NCBI GenBank assembly: GCA_014523495.1
Contig: JAATVM010000019.1
Coordinates: 1 to 7,048 of the forward strand
From: Nitrososphaerales archaeon TH1920
GTDB taxonomy: Archaea > Thermoproteota > Nitrososphaeria > Nitrososphaerales > Nitrososphaeraceae
DNA: 7,048 nt
Direction: 5' to 3'
Each line of letters begins with the position of its first letter. Within the stretch, counting starts at the first letter, position 1. Both the position numbers and the translations under genes were made by a program. Shown piece by piece: positions 1 to 5,635 of this stretch. Below the pieces are notes generated by a model, which was given only the letters and a program-made list of their open reading frames with translations, was not told where the DNA came from and made no database searches.

Positions 1-1962
1 CTCTTTTTTGGTATTTACATATAAAACATTAATTTTGAATTGTCCTGAACGTTCTAACCAACTTGTAGCCTTCAAAACTACATCTGAATGATCTCCTCCA
101 TCGTATAGTACGGCCAAATTTTTTTGACCAAAGCGCTGTCTCGAAGTTCGGGCAGGTTCAAATGTGAAGTCTTCATTTCCTTCTGATAAAATGGCCAGTA
201 CGTCACATGTCAATAATGTTTGAATTTTTTTGCTGTTCTTGAATGTTTCAAAGTCTGTTATTAGTAAATCTATTTTTTGTTCCTCCACAGTTGCCAGTAT
301 CGCTTCACTTGCATCATGCGATATTCTCACAAGATAGTGATTTAGAATGTTCTGTTTATCTAATAGCTTGTCTAATGGTTCAAATGATTTCTTTGCTGTT
401 TCGGCATATCCTGTGCCCGCAGATAATGGAGTCTGTTTTGGAACTGTAATCACTCTCAAAATATTAATCTCTCCGAAATTTTCTTTCGCAACTCTTATTG
501 CATATTTTAATAATCTATCTGGATCCTCAGGTGTAAATGGAATTAAAATCCTATAATCTTTTCTCTCTAGATCCCCTTCACTAGTAACAATTGGAGCATA
601 ATGATCTATTTCCTTCCTAAATGTGTACATTCGATATACAAAAAAGCCGATTGCAACCCATACAATGGTTATCGCCCAGCTTAAAGGTTGTGTAACAAGT
701 AGAAAAATTGCTAATCCTAGTTTGAGGAAGATACCTATTATTGGTATCACTGGAAAGAATGGAGTTTTAAAACCATATTCTAACTTATCGCCATAAATCC
801 TACGAATAGTAATTACAGCCATATTTACTTGAGTAAATAATAAAAGAAAAATAACACCCGCTGCAACGGCTATCTGCCCAAGAGGAAGTGCGTAAGCCAT
901 TACGGCCATTATGATACCAGATATTAGTATGGCTACATAAGGTGTCTTGTTCCTTTCGTGTATCGCACTCAGTTGATAAGGCATATTATAATTCCTTCCC
1001 ATGGCAAAAGCTACCCTAGCCGATGAAAATGTTGTTGCGTTTAAAGCAGCTAGAGTGGAAATCAAACCTCCGCCTAGAACAATGAATGCACCGTAAGGCA
1101 CTAGCAACTCTGCAGCCTTCATTATTCCAAGTTCACCGCTTTCACCAATGTATTTCCATGATTCAATGCCAGCTGGAAATATTGCGCCTATGGATACAAA
1201 AGCAATCAAACAATACAAGATGACTACAGCAGTTAGCGATATGAATATCGCGCGTGGAATGTTCCTTCTTGGGTTCTTTACTTCCTCACCTGTTTGAACG
1301 ATTACCTCATAGCCTTCGAATGCTATGAAGGTTAGACCCATTGCTGCAACTACTCCACTGATTCCCATTGGCATAAAATTTGAAAAATTCATCTCCCAGT
1401 TAGGATTACTATTCATTATCCACAAACCAGCTGCGATTAAAATGAAAATTAAGCCGAGCTGGATTATAGTAACAACATCACCCGTCTTGCCGGTTTCAGA
1501 TGTTCCTTTGATATTGATATAAGTGAAAACTGCAATAGATACTACCGCTATTATCTTCTCTAACGGTATGATGTTCAAGAGTACGAGATCGTGTGAAAGA
1601 TTTGTCATTTCTAATAACCCTGTAAGGAATGAGGCAAAGCTTACAGCATATAACGAACCAGCAATTATGTGTGCAAGCCAAGCCATCCAACCACTGATGA
1701 AAGCATTCGGTCGAGGTAAGCCTTCTCTCACCCATAGATATCCACCGCCTGCTTCTGGCATAGCGGAACCCAGTTCGGCATATGCCATAGCAGTAAATAG
1801 GGTGATTATTGCATTAATAATAAATGCGATGATGACTGCACTTCCCGCAAGACCTATCGCTGGTCCAGTCAGAACAAAAATCGAACCTCCGATCATTGCA
1901 GCAATTCCAACCATGAGTATATCTAAGAGTCCCAGAGACCTGACTAGTTGATTGTGAGGCAT
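1..1962 (-). CDS. APC-superfamily amino-acid permease with C-terminal UspA domains (partial, 3' end outside window)
   Basis: An inner-membrane amino-acid or polyamine transporter of the cationic-amino-acid-type APC group; the substrate cannot be read from the sequence. The frame is open from the ATG at 1962 to base 1, giving 654 residues without a stop. Residues 1-445 are strongly hydrophobic, with about 12 predicted helices. The helix-1 glycine motif IGGSIF is at 24-29, and the family hallmark EGYEV...GEEVKNPRRNIPRAI is at 216-239. A hydrophilic link (446-468) leads to a UspA-like region: a first beta-alpha unit starts at RILIPF (471) and a second at NLAVLYDGG (615), still incomplete at the edge. 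Permease-UspA fusions are known in archaea, where the soluble part is thought to regulate transport. The ATG gives a normal permease N-terminus. In-frame TTG codons at 2025 and 2004 lie nearer the promoter and could add a hydrophilic leader of 21 or 14 residues. Family certain, substrate unknown. Confidence 0.93.
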   Translation of the reverse strand, partial: MPHNQLVRSLGLLDILMVGIAAMIGGSIFVLTGPAIGLAGSAVIIAFIINAIITLFTAMAYAELGSAMPEAGGGYLWVREGLPRPNAFISGWMAWLAHIIAGSLYAVSFASFLTGLLEMTNLSHDLVLLNIIPLEKIIAVVSIAVFTYINIKGTSETGKTGDVVTIIQLGLIFILIAAGLWIMNSNPNWEMNFSNFMPMGISGVVAAMGLTFIAFEGYEVIVQTGEEVKNPRRNIPRAIFISLTAVVILYCLIAFVSIGAIFPAGIESWKYIGESGELGIMKAAELLVPYGAFIVLGGGLISTLAALNATTFSSARVAFAMGRNYNMPYQLSAIHERNKTPYVAILISGIIMAVMAYALPLGQIAVAAGVIFLLLFTQVNMAVITIRRIYGDKLEYGFKTPFFPVIPIIGIFLKLGLAIFLLVTQPLSWAITIVWVAIGFFVYRMYTFRKEIDHYAPIVTSEGDLERKDYRILIPFTPEDPDRLLKYAIRVAKENFGEINILRVITVPKQTPLSAGTGYAETAKKSFEPLDKLLDKQNILNHYLVRISHDASEAILATVEEQKIDLLITDFETFKNSKKIQTLLTCDVLAILSEGNEDFTFEPARTSRQRFGQKNLAVLYDGGDHSDVVLKATSWLERSGQFKINVLYVNTKKE

Positions 1963-2065
1963 GGTTACTGTGTTTGAGCGTGGTTCTTCATCACGGTCGG
2001 ACAATGGATGTCGATTCGATTTCAATGATAAATTAATGTTTTTAATCTTTGCGGCTTTGGTTAGC

Positions 2066-2078
2066 TATCTTAAATATC
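2066..2078 (-). promoter_or_regulatory. TATA-like promoter element for the APC permease
   Basis: On the minus strand this reads GATATTTAAGATA, close to the archaeal TATA consensus. With the usual spacing of about 26 bases, transcription would start near 2046. That leaves a leader of about 84 bases to the ATG at 1962, or about 21 bases to the in-frame TTG at 2025. A second AT-rich element (AAATATAT) lies at 2079-2086. Confidence 0.45.
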
Positions 2079-2176
2079 ATATATTTGTCATCAAAGCTAG
2101 CATCACCATTTGATAGATCGTGGCAAAATACATTTTTTGGATATGTATAAATTCGCTATACCTGAATTTTGCTATC

Positions 2177-2188
2177 TAAATATATATA
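2177..2188 (+). promoter_or_regulatory. TATA box of the short-chain dehydrogenase gene
   Basis: TAAATATATATA is centred about 29 bases before the ATG at 2212, so the transcript is expected to begin at or just before the start codon (leaderless). No Shine-Dalgarno sequence is present. It lies in the 249-base divergent spacer shared with the permease promoter; the rest of that spacer shows no clear operator or palindrome. Confidence 0.6.
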
Positions 2189-2211
2189 AAAAATAAGATG
2201 ATACTATCATA

Positions 2212-3042
2212 ATGCGTCAAGTTGCACTCATTACGGGTTGTTCCAGTGGCATAGGTTACGAAACTGCATTAATGCTTGCTAGAAAAGGAGTTCATACCTT
2301 TGCAACTATGCGGAATACAAAGAAATCCGAACCTCTTAAAAAAATAATTGAAAAGGAAAAACTTCCTCTGAATATTCTAGAACTTGATGTAAATGATGAT
2401 GCGTCCATAGAGAATACAATACGTCATATTAAAAGTGAAGCAAAACGAATTGATGTACTGATTAACAATGCGGGTTATGGGCTGGTAGGTTTTTTTGAAG
2501 ACCTAACTTTGGATGAAATAAAAAAACAATTCGAAACGAATTTTTTTGCAGTTCTCAATATTACGAAAAAGATAGTTCCCATCATGCGAGTACAGAAAAG
2601 CGGCATAATTATTAATATAAGCTCAGGAGCAGGACAAGTAGGATTCCCTGGTATTTCTGCTTATGTAAGTACAAAGTTTGCTATCGAAGGATTTAGTGAA
2701 TCCTTGATGTATGAACTTTTTCCATTTGGAATAAAGGTGATTATAATTGAGCCTGGAGTAACTAAAACAAATTTTTTTCGTAATTGCATAGTATCTGAAC
2801 GATCTAGGAAAATGAGTTCTCCGTATTTTCAGTCCTTAGATAAAATTCAGAAAAATATAGAATTGATGCAAGAACATGCTACGTCTCCTGTTGATGTTGC
2901 AAAAGTAATATTAGAAGTTTTGAGCTATAAGGAACCTAAGCAAAGGTATATTGTTGGTAATGATGTAGCAATGGTATTAGAAGCAAAAAAAAATCTTTCG
3001 GATATAGAATTTAAAAAGATGATGATGCAAAATATTATTTGA
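2212..3042 (+). CDS. Short-chain dehydrogenase/reductase (classical SDR, 17beta-HSD/retinol-dehydrogenase-like)
   Basis: A cytosolic NAD(P)-dependent oxidoreductase of 276 residues acting on an unknown alcohol or ketone. All classical SDR landmarks are present: cofactor motif TGCSSGIG at 8-15, an Arg after strand 2 (R34, usual in NADP-preferring members), LDV with D59, NNAG at 85-88, structural N110, and the catalytic set S138, Y151, K155 (YVSTK). PG follows at 181-182. The C-terminal extension with PKQRYIVGND (242-251) resembles the subgroup named after 17beta-hydroxysteroid dehydrogenases and retinol dehydrogenases; in archaea this name does not fix the substrate. The only fitting start is the ATG at 2212, just downstream of a strong TATA box, so it is probably translated leaderless. 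It is divergent from the permease and followed by a 179-base spacer, so it is likely monocistronic. Confidence 0.95.
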   Translation: MRQVALITGCSSGIGYETALMLARKGVHTFATMRNTKKSEPLKKIIEKEKLPLNILELDVNDDASIENTIRHIKSEAKRIDVLINNAGYGLVGFFEDLTLDEIKKQFETNFFAVLNITKKIVPIMRVQKSGIIINISSGAGQVGFPGISAYVSTKFAIEGFSESLMYELFPFGIKVIIIEPGVTKTNFFRNCIVSERSRKMSSPYFQSLDKIQKNIELMQEHATSPVDVAKVILEVLSYKEPKQRYIVGNDVAMVLEAKKNLSDIEFKKMMMQNII

Positions 3043-3221
3043 ATCGGGAAAAACAATGTTGCTATAAAGAGAAACACCTTATACACAGGAGAGCTTGGAA
3101 GAATCGCACATCATTCATACTATAATTTGTAAATCAATTTCGAACTTCTCATTCAAGGACTATTGATATATTTCATATTTTTATACTATTGTTAATAATA
3201 TAATGGAAGGGCGTATAGAAT
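3043..3221. other. Spacer between the SDR gene and pyrI
   Basis: An AT-rich spacer of 179 bases with no ORF longer than about 11 codons on either strand. Its last part carries the pyrI promoter and a mini-ORF. No terminator-like T run follows the SDR stop codon. Confidence 0.5.
3178..3185 (+). promoter_or_regulatory. TATA box of pyrI
   Basis: TTTTTATA is centred about 41 bases before the GTG start of pyrI, predicting transcription from about 3203-3208. That is at or next to the ATG of an 8-codon mini-ORF (3203-3229). Unlike its neighbours, pyrI would therefore have a short leader. It contains GGAAGGG (3205-3211), a weak candidate ribosome binding site 10 bases before the GTG. Confidence 0.45.
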
Positions 3222-3229
3222 GTGTCTAA
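3203..3229 (+). other. Mini-ORF MEGRIECV overlapping the pyrI start
   Basis: ATG, seven sense codons and TAA, ending five bases inside pyrI in a different frame. The ATG lies at about the predicted transcription start. The overlap with the GTG at 3222 would allow translational coupling or interference. It may be chance, since eight codons carry no statistical weight. Confidence 0.2.
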
Positions 3230-3680
3230 TTCGATTGAGTTAATTGTACGGAGAATCAAAAATGGATCTGTAATAGATCACATTGAATCTGGTAAGGCCT
3301 TTTTAGTTCTAAGAGCTTTGAATATCACAGGAAGAGAAGGGAATGTTATAACTGTTGCTTTGAATGTTCCAAGCAATAAATATGAAAAAAAGGATATTAT
3401 TAAAGTTGAAAATAGATATTTGGAAACTGATGAAACAAATAAGCTATCGTTAATAGCGCCACATGCTACTATAAACATTATCAAGGATTACAAATTAGCA
3501 GAAAAAAGAAAGATCCAATTGCCAGATTTTATTACTGGAATTTTTAAGTGCCCTAATTTAAGATGTGTGACTATTGGTGAGAATATTAAATCTGTAATTG
3601 AGGTTATTGATAAGGAGAAAATTATATTGAAATGCAAATACTGCGGTAGAATTCTGAGTATTGATGAGTTGATTTTCTAA
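3222..3680 (+). CDS. pyrI: Aspartate carbamoyltransferase regulatory subunit
   Basis: The regulatory chain of aspartate transcarbamoylase. It binds nucleotide effectors (CTP/ATP) and docks on the catalytic PyrB trimer in pyrimidine biosynthesis. It has 152 residues, close to the E. coli chain. The nucleotide domain (1-100) keeps VIDH at 17-20, KDIIKVEN with K61, APHATIN at 79-85, and K95, matching the effector-binding D19, H20, K60 and K94 of E. coli PyrI. The zinc domain has C110, C115, C138 and C141 in the family spacing (C-x4-C, C-x2-C). An in-frame TAG at 3216-3218 makes the GTG at 3222 the first usable start; this GTG and the mini-ORF upstream are unusual in this window. No pyrB is adjacent on either side, although the pair is commonly joined. 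All key residues are intact, so decay is unlikely. Confidence 0.96.
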   Translation: MSNSIELIVRRIKNGSVIDHIESGKAFLVLRALNITGREGNVITVALNVPSNKYEKKDIIKVENRYLETDETNKLSLIAPHATINIIKDYKLAEKRKIQLPDFITGIFKCPNLRCVTIGENIKSVIEVIDKEKIILKCKYCGRILSIDELIF

Positions 3681-3686
3681 ACTAGG

Positions 3687-3691
3687 TTTTT
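3687..3691 (+). terminator. T-run after pyrI
   Basis: Five consecutive T on the plus strand seven bases after the pyrI stop. Archaeal RNA polymerase can terminate at short U-runs without a hairpin. It lies in the 64-base convergent spacer, where readthrough would produce antisense RNA. Confidence 0.35.
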
Positions 3692-3720
3692 GTTATCCCA
3701 TAATTATTATAGAAGGTATG

Positions 3721-3725
3721 AAAAA
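3721..3725 (-). terminator. T-run after the CxxC membrane protein gene
   Basis: On the minus strand this is TTTTT about 20 bases past the stop of the membrane-protein gene ending at 3745. It mirrors the T-run on the other strand for the converging pyrI gene. Confidence 0.3.
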
Positions 3726-3744
3726 TGGTTACAGTCTATTAGTG

Positions 3745-4035
3745 CTATTCTGATTTTCCGCAACTAACACAATACTCATCCTTACTTGTCCTTGATATTA
3801 CAAAATGAAATCCGATAAGCGGTGAAAAAACCAAAATTGTGATCAGTACAAGATAATATTCTGAATTATAGAGTAGATATAATGCGATTCCAATACAAGT
3901 CATTATCTCTAGCCAGGTGCAAGTACATAATTGAAGACCAATTTCTTTTAGATTCATTTGATAAATAATAATAGGAGTAATAGTAATTTGAGTATAACTG
4001 AAATTTGAGTTTATTAAGTTTAGTTGGCGATACAT
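3745..4035 (-). CDS. Small two-helix membrane protein with C-terminal CxxC
   Basis: Not recognised. There are 96 residues from the ATG at 4035, or 70 from the internal ATG at 3957. The part after residue 27 looks most gene-like: a short polar start (MNLKEIGLQ), a first hydrophobic helix around 43-56, a second at 60-81 (YYLVLITILVFSPLIGFHFV), then a short basic/acidic tail ending CVSCGKSE. The final C-x2-C-G could hold half of a zinc site, a metal or a redox pair; two further Cys lie near the first helix (LCTC). The longer start is kept because a TATA-like element lies about 35 bases before it, but residues 1-26 look like translated AT-rich DNA and the ATG at 3957 may be the true start. It converges on pyrI. 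A competing minus-strand frame at 3866-4105 lacks a recognisable pattern. Confidence 0.55.
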   Translation of the reverse strand: MYRQLNLINSNFSYTQITITPIIIYQMNLKEIGLQLCTCTWLEIMTCIGIALYLLYNSEYYLVLITILVFSPLIGFHFVISRTSKDEYCVSCGKSE

Positions 4036-4148
4036 TCAGTACCTTAATATCCTCAGATGGAAGGTGAATATAATGGATAGCGTGAAAGAATGAAATTAAG
4101 TACAATTTTATTACATTTGATATAACCGTATTTTAGGAAAATTGGCTA

Positions 4149-4171
4149 TGGCAATCATTAAAAAATTGCCA
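4149..4171. repeat. 7-bp inverted repeat
   Basis: TGGCAAT and ATTGCCA are perfectly complementary around an A-rich 9-base loop. There is no T-run after it on the plus strand and no gene it clearly terminates. It may be a weak hairpin of no function. Confidence 0.35.
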
Positions 4172-4387
4172 ATGTCAATCTGATAAAAGCAATAGCAAAG
4201 GCTTTGCAAGATGCATACAATAGAGGGCAAATTTGATTTATGAAGGTCTTCAGGTAATTTAATAGGTTATTTTTTTGCTAAAGCTAATATGAGTGTAAGT
4301 GTAAAAGATTGTTATAATTGGGAGTAAACAATTTTGCTGCATAGAGTGATCATTAATTGTGTTACTAAGTGGATCTTGTGAATGATT

Positions 4388-4395
4388 TTTATATA
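4388..4395 (+). promoter_or_regulatory. TATA box of the first two-TM paralogue
   Basis: TTTATATA matches the archaeal consensus. It is centred about 18 bases before the TTG at 4410 and about 27 bases before the in-frame TTG at 4419. The second distance is what leaderless initiation would give, so 4419 may be the true start. Confidence 0.5.
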
Positions 4396-4409
4396 ATAGA
4401 AAAATAATA

Positions 4410-4643
4410 TTGTTCAAGTTGAATCCAAATTCTGAAAATAGTAATATGAAAATTTCTGTGCTGAAAATTTTTCTAAATGGTACTTTACTGGCTCTTATTA
4501 TATCAGTCCCCGCAATTATCAGTACTGTATTATTTCATTATGTTATTAAAACAAATTTGATTATAACGATATCTGCAGGAATCATAACTCTTTTTGTCGC
4601 TATGGGATTTGGATATAAAATCTCAAAAAGATTGTCAATGTAA
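4410..4643 (+). CDS. Small two-TM membrane protein, paralogue A
   Basis: No known function recognised. There are 77 residues: a polar N-terminus containing NSEN (7-10), a first transmembrane helix at about 16-43 with LLALIISVPA (26-35), a short loop with KTN, a second helix at about 48-68, and a basic end GFGYKISKRLSM. It aligns over its length with the protein at 5055-5315: LAL-xxx-VPA, a tyrosine before the loop, and GFxYxIS after helix 2, with a single one-residue gap. Start choices are TTG 4410, TTG 4419 (best spaced from the TATA box) and ATG 4446. The last would remove the NSEN segment, which also has a counterpart (KSEN) in the paralogue, so a TTG start is preferred. It stands alone, with non-coding DNA on both sides. 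Confidence 0.62.
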   Translation: MFKLNPNSENSNMKISVLKIFLNGTLLALIISVPAIISTVLFHYVIKTNLIITISAGIITLFVAMGFGYKISKRLSM

Positions 4644-4796
4644 AACTAAAAAGCAGTGGATTTAAAAATGTCCGAGTAAATCGAAAAAAAGGTCAGTAGT
4701 GGAATTGGTATTTGATATGCCAAAGGGTTGCTGTTGATTATAACCTAATAAATACCTGTAAATCCTTGTATCATAATTATATTTAATCTGCAATTA

Positions 4797-4820
4797 ATTC
4801 GACAGTCACAGTAGTCGAAT
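4797..4820. repeat. 7-bp inverted repeat ATTCGAC/GTCGAAT
   Basis: Perfect arms at 4797-4803 and 4814-4820 enclose a 10-base loop. It stands out in AT-rich DNA and is about 155 bases past the first paralogue, too far for a simple terminator. It could be a protein-binding site or an RNA hairpin; no further support is visible. Confidence 0.35.
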
Positions 4821-5019
4821 ACATAATAACTGCTAGCGTTTATTCTATCAATATATAGATTGAATAATTATACTTTAATTGTTTCGATATATACTTTTCA
4901 ACAATGCTTTTTATGATTTTTTTGTTTAATCAATTGTTACAAAATTCATAATGTAACTATCATCCAATTAAATTCTATAAGTTATGAGAATATTTTTCAT
5001 AATTATTAAGATCTCAATG

Positions 5020-5027
5020 CATATATC
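5020..5027 (+). promoter_or_regulatory. TATA box of the second two-TM paralogue
   Basis: CATATATC is centred about 31 bases before the TTG at 5055, predicting transcription start within a few bases of that codon. This supports a leaderless TTG start rather than the later ATG at 5121. Confidence 0.45.
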
Positions 5028-5054
5028 TGGCCTAAAAAAACAATTTTTTGTCGA

Positions 5055-5315
5055 TTGTCAAGAACAAGTATAAAATTTGAGTTTCCTTGTCAGAAATCAG
5101 AAAATGTAACGCCAGATCTTATGATTAAGCTTATAAGTGTAAGTGTAGTTCTTGCATTGCTATTTACTGTTCCTGCTTTGGGAATATTTTTAGGAATTTA
5201 TTGGTACACAGATAACATACTGATGGGTGCAATTATTGGATTTGCAATTCATTTTATTACCCTTGGATTTTCCTACACAATATCCCAATCTATCTCATCT
5301 TTCTTGGATAGTTAA
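5055..5315 (+). CDS. Small two-TM membrane protein, paralogue B
   Basis: No known function recognised. There are 86 residues: a polar N-terminus of about 22 residues containing FEFPCQKSEN, helix 1 at about 24-50 (LISVSVVLALLFTVPALGIF), a loop YTDN, helix 2 at about 55-73, then GFSYTISQSIS and a short acidic end. It is related to the protein at 4410-4643 by the shared LAL-xxx-VPA, loop position and GFxYxIS motif; the two differ in their termini and share no obvious nucleotide identity, so the duplication is old. The start is TTG at 5055, chosen from the TATA spacing and the KSEN segment matching NSEN in the partner. An in-frame TAA at 5007-5009 limits extension. Probably a small helical hairpin in the cytoplasmic membrane. 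Confidence 0.68.
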   Translation: MSRTSIKFEFPCQKSENVTPDLMIKLISVSVVLALLFTVPALGIFLGIYWYTDNILMGAIIGFAIHFITLGFSYTISQSISSFLDS

Positions 5316-5481
5316 TCTGCATAAATATTAAAATCAATATTGCATAAGCTTTATAACAAATTTCACGAAGGATTTCATCAAATTGACGATTTATACAGAT
5401 GTTAAAATTTCATATAAGATGAGAAGCTAATTTCCTTAAGCTTGAAAGGAATATAAATACAGCTCACATTATGTCTAAAGT
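5316..5481. other. AT-rich spacer upstream of the structured island
   Basis: No ORF of note. It contains a 6-bp inverted repeat TTCCTT/AAGGAA (5431-5436, 5445-5450) directly before a TATA-like element, and the 7-mer TCTAAAG in tandem (5474-5480, 5481-5487). Confidence 0.35.
5452..5459 (+). promoter_or_regulatory. TATA-like element before the structured island
   Basis: TATAAATA is a near-perfect archaeal TATA box with no protein gene downstream on its strand. Transcription would begin near 5482, twelve bases before the first arm of a potential pseudoknot. This supports the idea of a non-coding RNA but does not prove it. Confidence 0.4.
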
Positions 5482-5560
5482 CTAAAGTGGGCGCAGTATA
5501 TATCCTTGACTGGCATCAGTGGGATTTGAACCCTTATACTGTTCACCAGGGTTCATAACT
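5482..5560 (+). ncRNA. Candidate structured RNA with pseudoknot topology
   Basis: About 45% GC in a stretch whose flanks are clearly more AT-rich. Two perfect 7-bp pairings can form: CAGTATA (5494-5500) with TATACTG (5535-5541), and TGAACCC (5527-5533) with GGGTTCA (5549-5555). The first arm of the second stem lies inside the loop of the first and its partner outside, the order of an H-type pseudoknot with a 1-base junction. A small hairpin ACTG/CAGT (5509-5520) fits in the long loop. A TATA box lies about 26 bases upstream on this strand. On the other strand the same DNA resembles a tRNA 3' end and also encodes a 24-codon ORF. No known RNA family is recognised; the exact ends and even the strand are uncertain. 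Confidence 0.3.
5511..5533 (-). other. tRNA 3'-end-like sequence (orphan fragment, possible att remnant)
   Basis: On the minus strand this reads as GGG-TTCAAAT-CCCAC, a T-loop with most of its stem, followed by TGATGCC and A, as in the 3' acceptor strand and discriminator base. The matching 5' parts are absent: the other side of the T-stem has AA instead of GT, and no D-arm, anticodon arm or GGCATCA acceptor half is found upstream. It is therefore not a tRNA gene. Such orphan tRNA 3' ends often mark attachment sites of integrated elements, but no integrase is in the window; chance similarity is possible. Confidence 0.35.
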
Positions 5561-5635
5561 TCGAAAGACTTTGAGAGGTTGTATTAAGCCTCAGCATGTA
5601 TAGTTAATTAGTAACTGAATAATAAGTGAGTAGGG

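Larger units (their letters stand above)
4036..4409. other. Gene-poor AT-rich region with a hairpin and a possible ORF remnant
   Basis: There are 374 bases with no convincing intact gene. A TATA-like element for the minus-strand gene may lie at 4064-4073. A 7-bp inverted repeat TGGCAAT/ATTGCCA (4149-4155, 4165-4171) has a 9-base loop. One plus frame from ATG 4090 to 4230 is interrupted by TAA at two places, and its last 22 codons (ending IAKALQDAYNRGQI) read like a protein C-terminus. It may be a decayed gene or chance. Confidence 0.4.
4644..5054. other. AT-rich intergenic region between the two-TM paralogues
   Basis: There are 411 bases without a credible gene; the longest open stretch after the first paralogue is about 23 codons (ending VELVFDMPKGCC) and has no good start. 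It contains a 7-bp inverted repeat at 4797-4820 and the promoter of the second paralogue near its end. No third copy of the two-TM gene is seen here. Confidence 0.4.

Noticed and set aside
243..1951. Several open frames of 65-142 codons on both strands across the permease gene (for example 1523-1951 plus, 1496-1735 minus)
   Set aside because: They overlap the 654-codon permease frame, whose translation shows clear APC and UspA motifs; the others have no recognisable pattern and are shadows of it.
3278..3484. Minus-strand 68-codon frame inside pyrI
   Set aside because: It lies wholly within the well-supported pyrI gene and reads as antisense of its conserved segments.
3866..4105. Minus-strand 79-codon frame overlapping the small CxxC membrane protein
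   Set aside because: The translation is rich in Tyr, Ser and Asn as expected from AT-rich non-coding DNA, and it has no membrane or metal-site pattern; the overlapping frame ending at 3745 is the better gene.
4681..4733. Short frame ending VELVFDMPKGCC downstream of the first two-TM gene
   Set aside because: It is only about 23 codons, has no plausible start or promoter, and a stop lies just upstream.
4036..5054. C/D box small RNAs or a CRISPR array in the AT-rich spacers
   Set aside because: No pair of C (RTGATGA) and D (CTGA) boxes with proper spacing and no regularly spaced direct repeats were found.
5511..5590. A complete tRNA gene on the minus strand
   Set aside because: An 80-base span can be drawn with a partly pairing acceptor (5 of 7) and TA at positions 8-9, but there is no D-stem, no anticodon stem-loop and two mismatches in the T-stem; only the 3' end resembles a tRNA.
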